Of a stretch of 64,000 nucleotides of DNA, positions 51,375-59,573 are shown piece after piece. The position numbers and the translations under genes are program-made. Every line of letters begins with the position of its first letter. The first letter of the stretch is position 1. Source of the DNA: Amnibacterium setariae (lineage in GTDB: Bacteria > Actinomycetota > Actinomycetes > Actinomycetales > Microbacteriaceae); the NCBI RefSeq assembly GCF_003581425.1, contig NZ_QXTG01000001.1:558001-622000 (forward strand), read 5' to 3'. The notes below the pieces were generated by a model. It made no database searches. It was not told the DNA's origin and worked only from the letters and a program-made list of their open reading frames with translations.

Positions 51375-51724
51375 CAGGCGGGGACGCGGCGAAGGGACGC
51401 GCGGTGGTCCTCCGGGCCCGAGTGGGCGAGCGATCCGTCCTCGTTCGTCACGATGAGGCCGCGGGTGCTGCTCGCGGACTCGATCATCCGGTCGATCCAG
51501 TCGCGGTTGAGCTCGGGGACGCGGGACCCGACGAAGTCGAAGTGCACCGGCAGCTGCGGCGCGAGCCACACCGAGCTGCGCCCGCTGCCGACCGCGGTCG
51601 ACTTGAGCCAGGACATCGGGAACGCCTCGCCGCGGCGGAACTCGTGGATCACCACGACCTGGACGTGGGTGAGGAGACGGTCGCCGAACTCGACCTGCGT
51701 CCCGTCGTAGCGCATGACGCCCAT
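51374..51724 (-). CDS. Small DUF7882-like protein, copy 2
   Basis: A 116-residue relative of the protein at 13626-13931: MGVMRYDGTQVEFGDRLLTHVQVVVIHEFRRGEAF, then SSVWLAPQLPVHFDFVGSR and PELNRDWIDRMIESAS. It carries a 20-residue C-terminal extension (HSGPEDHRASLRR) that copy 1 lacks. ATG 51724 has GAGAGGGG upstream. It is monocistronic here, while copy 1 follows icd. The function is unknown. Confidence 0.8.
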   Translation of the reverse strand: MGVMRYDGTQVEFGDRLLTHVQVVVIHEFRRGEAFPMSWLKSTAVGSGRSSVWLAPQLPVHFDFVGSRVPELNRDWIDRMIESASSTRGLIVTNEDGSLAHSGPEDHRASLRRVPA

Positions 51725-51994
51725 GTCGCGGCCCCTCTCCTGCCGCGGGTCGGCACGGTCGACCGTCGACCGGAGCACGGCCCGTCGAAGCAGTCTCCCT
51801 CGGAGCGCCCGACCGCCACCGGAGGCTCAGCGCCCTCCCACCGGATCCGCACCGACCGGTCAGAACCGGCTCGCGCGCCGCGTTCTACGCCCCAGCCCGC
51901 TCCCTGTCCAGCCCCTGACGGCTCCCAGGCGAAGGATGTTGCCCTCGTACCGGCATCGCACGCCGCAACGGCATCCGACGATGGAAGGACGACC

Positions 51995-52675
51995 ATGAGC
52001 ATCACCCCACCCGAGGACGGGACCCCGGCCACGCCGCTCTACGACGAGACGGCGGCGGCACCCACCTACAGCGACCTCCGGGTCCCGCCGCCCGTGTTCG
52101 AGGAGGACCTCGACCTCGACGCGCAGCAGGGCCAGGGCTCCGGCGGCGCCGCGCAGGAGGCGAAGGACCGCGCGAAGCAGGCGACCGGAGCCGCGAAGGA
52201 CGCGGCCTCCGACGTCGCCGGCACCGCGAAGGACGCCGGCGCCCGCGTGGCGTCGACCGGCACGGAGCAGGCGTCGCGGGTCGCGAAGGACGCGCTCGGC
52301 CAGGCCCGCGAGTTGTACGGCCAGGCGACCTCGCAGCTCTCCGAGCAGGCGGGCACGCAGCAGCAGCGCGCGGCGGGCACGATCCGCACGTTCGCGGAGG
52401 ACCTCGGCAAGATGGGCCAGGGGCAGCAGCCCGACAGCGGCCTCGCCTCCGAGCTCGTCCAGAACCTCGAGACCCGCGCCCGCGGCATCGGCGACTGGCT
52501 CGAGCAGCACAGCCCCGAGGAGGTCCTCGACGAGGTGAAGCAGTTCGCGGCCCGTCGGCCCGGCCTGTTCATCGCGCTCGCCGCGGGCACCGGCATCGTG
52601 GCGGCGCGCCTCACGAAGGCGCTCGTCGCCGAGGCGAAGGACGACGCGGAGCCGACCGCGGAGGGTCTGCGATGA
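51995..52675 (+). CDS. LEA-like Ala/Lys-rich stress protein with C-terminal membrane anchor
   Basis: A 226-residue protein: acidic N-terminus, then a long amphipathic Ala-Lys-Asp helix (about 55-125: AKDRAKQATGAAKDAASDVAG, DAGARVASTGTEQASRVAK) resembling LEA-type repeats, and a C-terminal DEVKQFAARRPGLFIALAAGTGIVAARL with one short span. ATG 51995 has GGAAGGA upstream. It overlaps a Holin-X gene by 4 nt and together with DUF3618 forms a trio often seen in actinobacterial stress regulons. The 270 bases before it hold no other gene. Confidence 0.8.
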   Translation: MSITPPEDGTPATPLYDETAAAPTYSDLRVPPPVFEEDLDLDAQQGQGSGGAAQEAKDRAKQATGAAKDAASDVAGTAKDAGARVASTGTEQASRVAKDALGQARELYGQATSQLSEQAGTQQQRAAGTIRTFAEDLGKMGQGQQPDSGLASELVQNLETRARGIGDWLEQHSPEEVLDEVKQFAARRPGLFIALAAGTGIVAARLTKALVAEAKDDAEPTAEGLR

Positions 52676-53079
52676 GCAGTCCCGGTCCTGAGGAGCGGGC
52701 GGCGACCACCGGCCTGGGCGAGCTGCTCTCCGGCGTCACCCGCGACCTCTCCACGCTCTTCCGGCAGGAGGTCGAGCTCGCGAAGGCGGAGCTCACCGAG
52801 TCCGCGAAGCAGGCGGGCAAGGGCGCGGGCATGTTCGGCGGCGCCGCCGTCGCCGGGCTGTTCGCCCTGCTGTTCCTCACCATCACGATCTGGTGGGCGA
52901 TCGGCTACGCGATCGGGAACGCCTGGTCCGCGCTGATCATCACCGTCGTCTACGCGATCGTGGCCGCGATCCTGTTCGCCCGCGGCCGCGCGAAGCTGAA
53001 GACCGTCCGCGGCGCGCCCCGCACGGTCGACTCCCTGAAGAAGATCCCCGAAACCGTGAAGCCCGGAGGCACCCGATGA
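52672..53079 (+). CDS. Actinobacterial Holin-X (phage holin family) protein
   Basis: A 135-residue protein with an amphipathic N-terminal helix and two spans (about 55-76 and 82-102). The segment LSTLFRQEVELAKAELTESAKQAGKG followed by GGAAVAGLFALLFLTITIWWAI is characteristic of Holin-X/DUF1469 proteins, which in spite of the name are chromosomal envelope proteins. ATG 52672 overlaps the previous stop; its own stop overlaps the DUF3618 gene. Confidence 0.9.
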   Translation: MSSPGPEERAATTGLGELLSGVTRDLSTLFRQEVELAKAELTESAKQAGKGAGMFGGAAVAGLFALLFLTITIWWAIGYAIGNAWSALIITVVYAIVAAILFARGRAKLKTVRGAPRTVDSLKKIPETVKPGGTR

Positions 53080-53645
53080 GCGACCCCGACACCATCCGCC
53101 GCGACATCGAGGCGACCCGTTCCGACCTGAGCTACGACGTCGACGCGCTCGCCGACAAGGTGAGCCCGTCGAGCATCGCCGACCGCCAGAAGGAGAAGGT
53201 CAAGAGCCGGGCCCGGTCCGTGCGCGAGTCCTTCATGGGCGCCGTGCACACGGCCACCGACAAGGTGCCGAGCCCCGGCGACGTCGGCTCGAACGCGAGC
53301 GACGCGGCCGGCTCGGCCGTCGAGACCGCGAAGGGCCACCCGCTCGTCGTCGGCCTCGTCGCCTTCGGCGCCGGCTGGCTGCTCTCCTCCCTGATCCCGA
53401 CCGCGCCGGCCGAGCGGCAGCTCGCGTCGACCGCGAAGGAGAAGGCGGCGCCCCTCGTCGACCAGGCGAAGGACGCGGCGCAGCAGCTGAAGGAGCCCGC
53501 GCAGCAGGCCGCGGCCCACGTGAAGGAGACCGCGACGGACGCGGCGAGCACCGTGAAGCAGGAGGGCCGGTCGGCCGCCTCCGACGTCAAGGGCACCGCC
53601 GCCGACGCGAAGGACGACGTCCGCGGCGCCGCCCAGGGCGGCTGA
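53076..53645 (+). CDS. DUF3618 protein
   Basis: A 189-residue protein. The start DPDTIRRDIEATRSDLSYDVDALADKVSPSSIADRQ is the DUF3618 signature. After a span-like HPLVVGLVAFGAGWLLSSLIP (about 88-108) comes a long Ala/Lys-rich helix with LEA-like character (EKAAPLVDQAKDAAQQLKEPAQQ). DUF3618 proteins accompany Holin-X proteins in stress-induced operons; function not known. The 4-nt overlap indicates co-translation with its neighbours. Confidence 0.9.
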   Translation: MSDPDTIRRDIEATRSDLSYDVDALADKVSPSSIADRQKEKVKSRARSVRESFMGAVHTATDKVPSPGDVGSNASDAAGSAVETAKGHPLVVGLVAFGAGWLLSSLIPTAPAERQLASTAKEKAAPLVDQAKDAAQQLKEPAQQAAAHVKETATDAASTVKQEGRSAASDVKGTAADAKDDVRGAAQGG

Positions 53646-53657
53646 CCCGCAGCACGC

Positions 53658-53707
53658 ACGAAGGGCCCCGGGCCCGCCCCCTCGGGAGCGGACCCGGGGC
53701 CCTTCGT
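53658..53707. terminator. Bidirectional terminator after DUF3618
   Basis: A 15-bp perfect stem (53658-53672 with 53693-53707, arms containing AAGGGCCCC) with a 20-nt loop, between convergent genes. Confidence 0.75.
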
Positions 53708-53710
53708 CGT

Positions 53711-54280
53711 TCAGCGGCTGCCGAGGATCCCGCGGATCGCGCGCAGGCCGAGCCAGCCCGCGACCAGCCACGGCCCGGCGACGAGGATCGGGTCGATCCA
53801 GGTGTGGCTGCGGTCGGCGCGGTCGCCGCCGCGGCTGCCCGCGCGCTCGGCCGGCAGGCCGGTCTCCGTGACCGGGTTGTCCGGCTTCCCCGCGAGGATC
53901 GACTTCGCGTGCGCGCCGAACGCGTCCACGCGGTCACCGGCGATCAGCAGCAGCCAGTGCGCGAGCCGCGCCTCGCTGAACTTCGCGTACGCGGTCCGGC
54001 GGATCAGCCCGGAGACGCCGTGCAGCGGCGCGACCGTGCCGTAGACCGGCGGCAGGATGCCGTGCTCGATGGACTTCTCGCGGGTGTAGAACTCCTCCTG
54101 GCGCTCCGGGAAGTCCCAGTGGGCTCCGGTCGCGCCCGGGTCGAAGCGCTCCTTCGGGTACGAGGGGCGGTCCTTCGGGTCCAGGTCGGCGCCCCAGCCG
54201 GGGATGCGGGCGCGCAGCTCCTCGCTGGTCGGGCGCTTCGCCGGTGCGTCGGCGACGTAGGGACGGGGGACGTCGGTCAT
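53711..54280 (-). CDS. Hypothetical protein linked to the alcohol dehydrogenase
   Basis: A 189-residue protein: a soluble N-terminal part with PTSEELRARIPGWGADLDPKDRPSYPKERFD and HWDFPERQEEFYTREKSIEHG, a helical LARLAHWLLLIAGDRVDAFG-type middle, and a C-terminal hydrophobic segment (DPILVAGPWLVAGWLGLRAIRGILGSR in pieces) that may anchor it. It starts 11 bases after the dehydrogenase stop on the same strand with GAGGAG upstream, so the two are co-transcribed. The function is unknown. Confidence 0.78.
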   Translation of the reverse strand: MTDVPRPYVADAPAKRPTSEELRARIPGWGADLDPKDRPSYPKERFDPGATGAHWDFPERQEEFYTREKSIEHGILPPVYGTVAPLHGVSGLIRRTAYAKFSEARLAHWLLLIAGDRVDAFGAHAKSILAGKPDNPVTETGLPAERAGSRGGDRADRSHTWIDPILVAGPWLVAGWLGLRAIRGILGSR

Positions 54281-54291
54281 CTCGGTGCTCC

Positions 54292-55440
54292 TCACGCGGC
54301 GCCGGGCTCGACGAGCACCTTGATGCAGTCGTCGAGCTTGGCGGAGAACAGGTGGTACCCCTCGGCGATGTGCTCGAGCGGCACCCGGTGGGTGACGATC
54401 TCGGACGGCTTCAGGTGGCCGTTGCGGATGTGCTCGAACAGGCGCGGCCACTGCCGCTTCACCGGCGTCTGGTTCGCGCGGATCGTGAGGCCCTTGTTCA
54501 TCGCGTCGCCGAACTTCACGGCGCTGAACACGGGCCCGTACGCGCCCGCCACGGCGACCGTGCCGCCCTTCCGCACGCCGTCGATCGCCCAGTTGAGGGC
54601 GACGGGGGAGCCGCCCTGCAGCTTCAGCTTCGAGCTCGTGATCTGCTGCACGACGCTGCCGTCCGCCTCCGCCCCGACCGCGTCGATCACGACGTCGGCG
54701 CCGAGCCAGTCGGTGGTCTGCTTCATCCAGAGCACGACGTCGTCGACCTCGGTGAAGTTGAGCGTCTCCGCGTAGGCGAACTCCGCGGCCTTGTCGAGCC
54801 GGTACTGCAGGTGGTCGATCACGATCACGCGGCCGGCGCCCATGAGCCAGGCCGAGCGGGCGGCGTAGAGCCCGACGGGGCCCGCACCGAGCACCACCAC
54901 GGTGTCGCCCTCGACGATGTCGCCGAGCTGCGCCCCGAAGTAGCCGGTGGCGACCGCGTCCGTCAGGAGCACGGCGTCCTCGTCGGCCATCCAGTCCAGG
55001 ATGACCTGCGGGCCGACGTCCGCGAAGGGGACGCGCACGTACTGCGCCTGGCCGCCGTCGTAGCCGCCGGTCGTGTGCGAGTAGCCGTAGATCCCGCCGA
55101 CCGCGGTCGCGTTCGGGTTCACGTTGTGGCAGTTCGAGTACAGGCCGCGGGCGCAGAAGAAGCAGGACCCGCAGTAGACGTTGAAGGGGACCATGACGCG
55201 GTCCCCGACCTTCAGGTTCTGGACGGACGAGCCGACCTCGTCGACCACGCCGATGAACTCGTGGCCGAACGTCGTCCCGACCCGGGTGTCCGGCATCATC
55301 CCGTGGTACAGGTGCAGGTCCGACCCGCAGATCGCCGCGAGCGTCACGCGCACGATCGCGTCGTTCGGGTGCTCGATCCGCGGCCGGTCCTTCTCCTCGA
55401 CCCGGATCTTGTAGGGCCCTCGGTAGACCATCGCGTGCAT
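54292..55440 (-). CDS. Zinc-dependent alcohol dehydrogenase (formaldehyde dehydrogenase-like)
   Basis: A 382-residue MDR-superfamily dehydrogenase. The catalytic zinc site is at AAICGSDLHLYHG and GHEFIGVVDEVG, the structural zinc cysteines at CGSCFFCARGLYSNC, and the NAD loop is VVVLGAGPVGLYAARSA. The insert with WAIDGVRKGGTVAVAGAYGP is typical of glutathione-independent formaldehyde/threonine-type dehydrogenases. ATG 55440 has GGAGGA upstream; an upstream start at 55536 would overlap the palindromic element. It is followed by the hypothetical gene at 53711. Confidence 0.92.
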   Translation of the reverse strand: MHAMVYRGPYKIRVEEKDRPRIEHPNDAIVRVTLAAICGSDLHLYHGMMPDTRVGTTFGHEFIGVVDEVGSSVQNLKVGDRVMVPFNVYCGSCFFCARGLYSNCHNVNPNATAVGGIYGYSHTTGGYDGGQAQYVRVPFADVGPQVILDWMADEDAVLLTDAVATGYFGAQLGDIVEGDTVVVLGAGPVGLYAARSAWLMGAGRVIVIDHLQYRLDKAAEFAYAETLNFTEVDDVVLWMKQTTDWLGADVVIDAVGAEADGSVVQQITSSKLKLQGGSPVALNWAIDGVRKGGTVAVAGAYGPVFSAVKFGDAMNKGLTIRANQTPVKRQWPRLFEHIRNGHLKPSEIVTHRVPLEHIAEGYHLFSAKLDDCIKVLVEPGAA

Positions 55441-55541
55441 GCGTCCTCCTCCGTCGCAGCCGGGAGGCCGCCCCTCGATCGTTCGCGGCGAACCTGAATC
55501 GGAAGAGGGGGTTGCCTCACGGCGCGGTGCGTGCAAGGCGG

Positions 55542-55602
55542 GAAGTGCTCACGCTTCTGGACGCCGACTCCTCGATCCGGCGTCCAGAAGCGTGAGCACT
55601 TC
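55542..55602. repeat. Palindromic element P, copy 2
   Basis: A 25-bp perfect inverted repeat (55542-55566 with 55578-55602, 11-nt loop), core GCTCACGCTTCTGGACGCC as in copy 1 at 23776-23826. Here it lies between two tandem minus-strand genes, 6 bases after the MFS stop, so it probably ends that transcript. Confidence 0.75.
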
Positions 55603-55607
55603 GCGGG

Positions 55608-56954
55608 TCAGCGCGTCGCGGCGGGCTCCGGGGCGGCGCGGAGGGGGCTCGAGCTCGTGTCGACGAGGTCTCGGTTCGTCGTCTCCGGCGCCATGAGCTG
55701 GGAGACGACGCCGCCCACCACGCAGACGGCCGCGGCGATCAGCATGCAGGCGCCGGTGCCGATGGTGTCGATGCCGACGGGGAGCAGGAACGTGCCGATC
55801 GCGGCGCCGACGCGGCTGACCGCCGCCGCGACGCCGACCCCGCTCGAGCGCACCGGCGTCGGCAGGATCTCGATCGGGTAGACCGCGGTGAGGTTGCCGG
55901 ACAGCGCGTTCAGGAACGAGAAGACGGCGAAGCAGAGCACGATCACCCAGCCGGGAGCGCCGGCCCACAGGCCGATGACGGCGAGGGCGCCGGCCATGAT
56001 CCACCACGGGGGCACCGCCTGCTTGCGCCGCCCGATCCGCTCGATGCTGAGCATGCCGACGACGGCACCGATGGCGGCGAGGGCGTTCACGAAGATCGTG
56101 CCGACCGCGGGGTCGGACAGCTGCAGGGTCTTCAGCACCGTCGGGGCGAACGTGAAGATCGCGAAGTAGGGCGCGACGTTGCAGGCCCAGAAGACGGACA
56201 GGAAGACGAGCCGCTTCAGGTTCTCCCCGCGGAACAGGGACGCGGTGCGGCGCTCCTCCTCCGACCCGAAGTTCTCCTGCTCGAAGTACCGGTCGCCGCC
56301 GAGGTAGCGGTCGACGATCGCGCGCCCCTCCTGGCCCCGCCCGTGGGTGAGCAGCCAGCGGGGCGACTCCGGGAAGCCGATGCGGACGAGCGCGGTCACG
56401 AGGGCGGGGAGCGCGCTGCAGGCGAGGGCCCAGCGCCAGCTGATCCCGAGCCCGTCGATCAGCACGTAGGCGACGACGACCGCGATCAGGTAGCCGCCGT
56501 ACCAGCCGACGAGCAGCCCGGACAGGCGTCGGCCGCGCCCCTTCGCCGGGGCGAACTCGGACAGCATCGCCGCGCCGATCGAGTACTCGGCGCCGATCGC
56601 GACGCCGAGGAGCACGCGGATCACGAACAGCTGGATCCCGTCGGTCACGATCCCCTGGGCGAGCCCGAGGACGATGAAGGCGATCACGTCGACGAGGAAC
56701 AGCAGCCGGCGGCCGTACCGGTCGGTGAGGAAGCCGGCGAGCGGTGCCCCGACGAAGATGCCGATCAGGGAGGAGGCGCCGATGAGCCCCGCCTCGACCG
56801 GGGTGAGGCCGAGCGCCTTCGTGATGAAGGGGAGCGCGACGCTGATGACGCCGAGGTCGAAGCCGTCGAGCCCCTCGCCCCAGGCGGCGGCGAAGTTCAA
56901 GCGGCGGACGAGCCCGGTCCTCGGGCGGTCGGCGGACGTGGGGGCGGTGGTCAT
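55608..56954 (-). CDS. MFS sugar porter
   Basis: A 448-residue transporter with 12 spans. Family hallmarks are DRYGRRLLFL (A motif), the first-half PESPRWLLTHGR sequence and the mirrored IERIGRRKQA in the second half, with ATNPVY... replaced by YPIEILPTPVRSSGVG. These mark the sugar-porter/metabolite-proton symporter group (similar to niacin/shikimate-type carriers). ATG 56954 has GGGAAGG about 13 nt upstream; the upstream start at 57044 lacks a site. The substrate is not defined. Confidence 0.92.
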   Translation of the reverse strand: MTTAPTSADRPRTGLVRRLNFAAAWGEGLDGFDLGVISVALPFITKALGLTPVEAGLIGASSLIGIFVGAPLAGFLTDRYGRRLLFLVDVIAFIVLGLAQGIVTDGIQLFVIRVLLGVAIGAEYSIGAAMLSEFAPAKGRGRRLSGLLVGWYGGYLIAVVVAYVLIDGLGISWRWALACSALPALVTALVRIGFPESPRWLLTHGRGQEGRAIVDRYLGGDRYFEQENFGSEEERRTASLFRGENLKRLVFLSVFWACNVAPYFAIFTFAPTVLKTLQLSDPAVGTIFVNALAAIGAVVGMLSIERIGRRKQAVPPWWIMAGALAVIGLWAGAPGWVIVLCFAVFSFLNALSGNLTAVYPIEILPTPVRSSGVGVAAAVSRVGAAIGTFLLPVGIDTIGTGACMLIAAAVCVVGGVVSQLMAPETTNRDLVDTSSSPLRAAPEPAATR

Positions 56955-57062
56955 GGGTGGGGCCTTCCCGGCCCCGGGCAGCGGGGCGCAGCCGGGCGAC
57001 GATGCTCGATCCGCCTGGGAGCCGGAGGGGTTGACTGAAGGCAACGAACGGGCTACTCCCGG

Positions 57063-58139
57063 TCACGCCTCCGGCAGCGTGCTGATCTCCGCCTCCGCGA
57101 GCAGCGCGAGGTCTCGGAGCACGGCGGGGTCCACGTCCCGGAGGTCGTGGGGCTTCATGTCGAAGACGCAGAGCGTGCCGACGCGGTAGCCGTCCGTCGA
57201 CTCGATCGGGTGCGCCGCGTAGAAGCGCACCGGGTGCTCCGCGCCGTGCACGTGCGGGTTGTCGTCGAGCCGCGGGTCCTGCCAGGTGTCCGCGATGATC
57301 GTCGGCCCCGACCCGCGCACCGTGATGGTGCAGATGGGCTGCACCGCCTCGTCGCCCGGAGCGCCCACGAAGGCGAGCGTGCGGATGCGCCCGTGGTCCA
57401 GCAGGTTCACCTGCGCGAACGGCACGTCGAACGTGTTGCGGGCGAGGAGGACGACGCGCTCGAGGTGGGGGTTCACCCCGCCGAGCCCCTCGGTCACCGC
57501 GTCGACCGCGCGCTGCCGGTCCGCCTCCGGCTGCGGTTCGGCGCGGCGCTCGACGGCGGTCCGTCCGCGTCCGCGGGCGGCGCGGCGGGCGCTGGCGACG
57601 AGCAGCGCGGCGATCTCGTCCGCGATCGCGTCCGCCTGGGCCGGGTCGCCGAGGCGTCCGTCCGCGTCGAGCCGCGCTGCGGCCGATCGCACCGCGGGCT
57701 CGGCCGCGAGGTGCGCCTCCATCGTCGTGCCGCCGCGGTCGCGGTCGTCGAGCCGCACGACGAGCACGGCGCTCGACTCCGCGAGCTCGGGCAGCACGCG
57801 CTGCGCGACCCGGCGGACCCGGCCGCCCCACCAGCGGCTCGCCGCCTCCAGGTCCGCGCCCCGGACGAGCAGCACGACGGCCTCGTAGCGCCAGAGCCGC
57901 CAGGCCTCGGTCGACGTCTCGACGGCCTCCAGCACCGGCGCGACGTCCCACGCGACGTCGAGGTCCAGCCCGCGCCGCGTCCGCGCGGCGACCGCGTCGG
58001 CGAGCCGCTCCGTCAGCGCCCCGCCGTCGTCGATGCGCGCGCGGTCGGCCACGAGCAGCACCCGCTGCGGGTCGCGGCCGCTGCGGTGCAGCCGGCCGCC
58101 GCCGACTCGGCCGCCGCCGGACGCGAGCAATGGGACCAC
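57063..58139 (-). CDS. GAF domain protein
   Basis: A 358-residue protein. Residues about 215-345 form a GAF domain: ERVVLLARNTFDVPFAQVNLLDHGR, FVGAPGDEAVQPICTITV, TWQDPRLDDNPHVHG, FYAAHPIESTDGYRVGTLCVFD. The N-terminal 200 residues are an alpha/beta domain beginning VPLLASGGGRVGGGRLH, with LVVRLDDRDRG, that I cannot name. The GAF part resembles the one fused to the kinase at 60196-61569 (both have IADTWQ/ITDVQAD and GTLCVFD). GTG 58139 has GAGGAG 6 nt upstream. Long open sequence before it is not coding. Confidence 0.85.
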   Translation of the reverse strand: MVPLLASGGGRVGGGRLHRSGRDPQRVLLVADRARIDDGGALTERLADAVAARTRRGLDLDVAWDVAPVLEAVETSTEAWRLWRYEAVVLLVRGADLEAASRWWGGRVRRVAQRVLPELAESSAVLVVRLDDRDRGGTTMEAHLAAEPAVRSAAARLDADGRLGDPAQADAIADEIAALLVASARRAARGRGRTAVERRAEPQPEADRQRAVDAVTEGLGGVNPHLERVVLLARNTFDVPFAQVNLLDHGRIRTLAFVGAPGDEAVQPICTITVRGSGPTIIADTWQDPRLDDNPHVHGAEHPVRFYAAHPIESTDGYRVGTLCVFDMKPHDLRDVDPAVLRDLALLAEAEISTLPEA

Positions 58140-58256
58140 GACGCGCTCCTCGGGTGAGCGGGCATCCTCGCACTCGAACCCTCGAAGGAGGTCGGGTGGG
58201 GCGGCACCACGGGGCTCTCGAACCTCCGTGAGGTGCGGGGCGCGAGGATGTGGCCC

Positions 58257-58556
58257 ATGACGCAGGTCGTGCACGTGGTGCTGGTGGAGTGGGCCGAGGG
58301 CCGGGACGGAGCCGCCGAGGAGGCCGAGGGGCTGGTCGACCAGCACCTCCGCGGGATCCCCGGCGTGCTGTCGGTCGACCGCGGCCCGAGCGTGAGCACG
58401 GAAGGGCTCGAGAGCGGCTTCGACTGGGCGCTCGTGATCCGGTTCGAGAGCGCCGACGCCGTGGCCGCCTACCTCCCGCACCCCGACCACGTGGTCGTCG
58501 GCCGCTACCTGGGCGACAACTCGGCCCGCGTGGTGGTCTTCGACGTCGCCTCCTGA
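58257..58556 (+). CDS. Dabb (stress-responsive A/B barrel) family protein
   Basis: A 99-residue ferredoxin-like dimeric barrel protein: QVVHVVLVEWAEGRDGAAEEAEGLVDQHL, IPGVLSVDRGPSVSTEGLESGFDWALVIRFESADAVAAYLPHPDHVVVGRYL (in pieces). The HxV start and the H-P-H-V in the last helix are typical. Members include stress proteins and small-molecule cyclases; no function is assignable. ATG 58257 is 7 nt behind GAGGAT, which may be a -10 or a poor ribosome binding site. Confidence 0.9.
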   Translation: MTQVVHVVLVEWAEGRDGAAEEAEGLVDQHLRGIPGVLSVDRGPSVSTEGLESGFDWALVIRFESADAVAAYLPHPDHVVVGRYLGDNSARVVVFDVAS

Positions 58557-58589
58557 CGCCCGGGCGCCCCGCCCCGCCCCCGCGCCCCG

Positions 58590-58855
58590 CTGGTCGAGGT
58601 GCGAGCGCAGCGAGCCTCGAGACCCTCGAAGTTGCTCCGGATTCGTGCCGCTTTGCGGCCGTCGAAGCGGCAGGAATCCGGAGCAAGTCGGTCCGTTTGA
58701 ACCGCACCTGTCCGTTCTCCCCGCACCAGGACACGCCGTTTCGCTGAGCGGAAAAAGCCTGGTTCTCGAGGGGATGCAGTGTCGGTGCCCGGTGCTCGAA
58801 TACGGGCCAGCGGGGGCGGGGTGGTCTCGAGGCTCGCTGCGCTCGCACCTCGACC
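58590..58855. repeat. MITE-like dispersed element, copy 2
   Basis: A 266-bp element with inverted terminal repeats 58590-58624 and 58823-58855. It has the same internal inverted repeat (GCTCCGGATTCGTGCCGCT with AGCGGCAGGAATCCGGAGC) and the same 100-base core as copy 1 at 36726-36959, with point differences throughout. No reading frame fits it. Confidence 0.75.
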
Positions 58856-58870
58856 AACGGGAGGGGGTGC

Positions 58871-58909
58871 GGTGGTCAGCCGGGCGCTCCGCGCCCGTGC
58901 CGGAACCAT
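58871..58909. repeat. Module B beside MITE-like copy 2
   Basis: Matches 37015-37055 and 21751-21786, with the GGGCGC-TCC-GCGCCC hairpin in its middle. It ends 10 bases before the PaiB-like stop. Confidence 0.6.
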
Positions 58910-58918
58910 CCCGCGGCG

Positions 58919-59524
58919 CTACTGCGCTGCGCGGGCCCGCCGCATCTCGTCGGCCAGGGCGGGGTTGCGGGCGTCGAGCTCGGCGGTGATGCGCTCGGCG
59001 ACCTCCGGGGCCTTGTTCTGGCTCAGCTTCGCGCGGGCGTCGAAGCGCGTCACGCGCATCCGCAGGCCGACCGTCCCCTTCGCGGCCCGGCGGGAGCGCT
59101 CCTCGTCGAGCGCGAGGGAGCGGCCGTGCTCGAACCCGCCCTCGAAGTGGTCGGTGAGCCGCGACAGGACGGCGTAGTTCTCCTCGGGCGAGAGGATCTC
59201 CGGCACGCCGTACAGGTGCGCGGTCACGTGGTTCCAGGTCGGGATGTCGTCGCCCTCGGCGTACCAGCTCGACGAGACGTAGTCGTGCGGGCCCTGGACG
59301 ATCACGAGCATCTCGTGCCGCCCGAGCTCGTGCAGCTCCTCGTCCGGCCGGCCGAAGTGGCTGAGGATCGTCAGCTCCTCCGCGTCCTCGTCGACGAGCG
59401 TCGGATAGTGCGAGGCGACGAGCCCCGCGGCGGTCGAGGACACGAACGTCGACCACGGGTTGCCGCGCACCAGGCGAGCGACCTCGGCCGGATCGGTCAT
59501 GAGGAAGTGCGGCGTGTGGCGCAT
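58919..59524 (-). CDS. FMN-binding negative regulator (PaiB family)
   Basis: A 201-residue split-barrel flavin protein. RHTPHFLMTDPAEVARLVRGNPWSTFVSS opens the family, followed by SHYPTLVDE, LSHFGRPDEELHEL, YVSSSWYAEGDDIPTWNHVTAHLYG and a C-terminal KLSQNKAPEVAERI. PaiB in Bacillus represses sporulation genes, but most members are probably flavin-dependent enzymes. ATG 59524 is 49 bases from the divergent cation-transporter start. Confidence 0.92.
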   Translation of the reverse strand: MRHTPHFLMTDPAEVARLVRGNPWSTFVSSTAAGLVASHYPTLVDEDAEELTILSHFGRPDEELHELGRHEMLVIVQGPHDYVSSSWYAEGDDIPTWNHVTAHLYGVPEILSPEENYAVLSRLTDHFEGGFEHGRSLALDEERSRRAAKGTVGLRMRVTRFDARAKLSQNKAPEVAERITAELDARNPALADEMRRARAAQ

Positions 59525-59561
59525 CGCACCAGTCTCGCGCGGGTCGGGGCGCGCGCCTCCC

Positions 59562-59567
59562 TAGGGT
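59562..59567 (+). promoter_or_regulatory. -10 box of leaderless CDF-like gene
   Basis: TAGGGT, 6 nt before ATG 59574. Confidence 0.45.
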
Positions 59568-59573
59568 CGTCGC

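Noticed and set aside
51725-51994. A hidden gene or sigma-B-type promoter in front of the LEA-like gene.
   Set aside because: No frame with start, ribosome binding site and plausible protein, and no convincing alternative-sigma consensus, could be found in these 270 bases.
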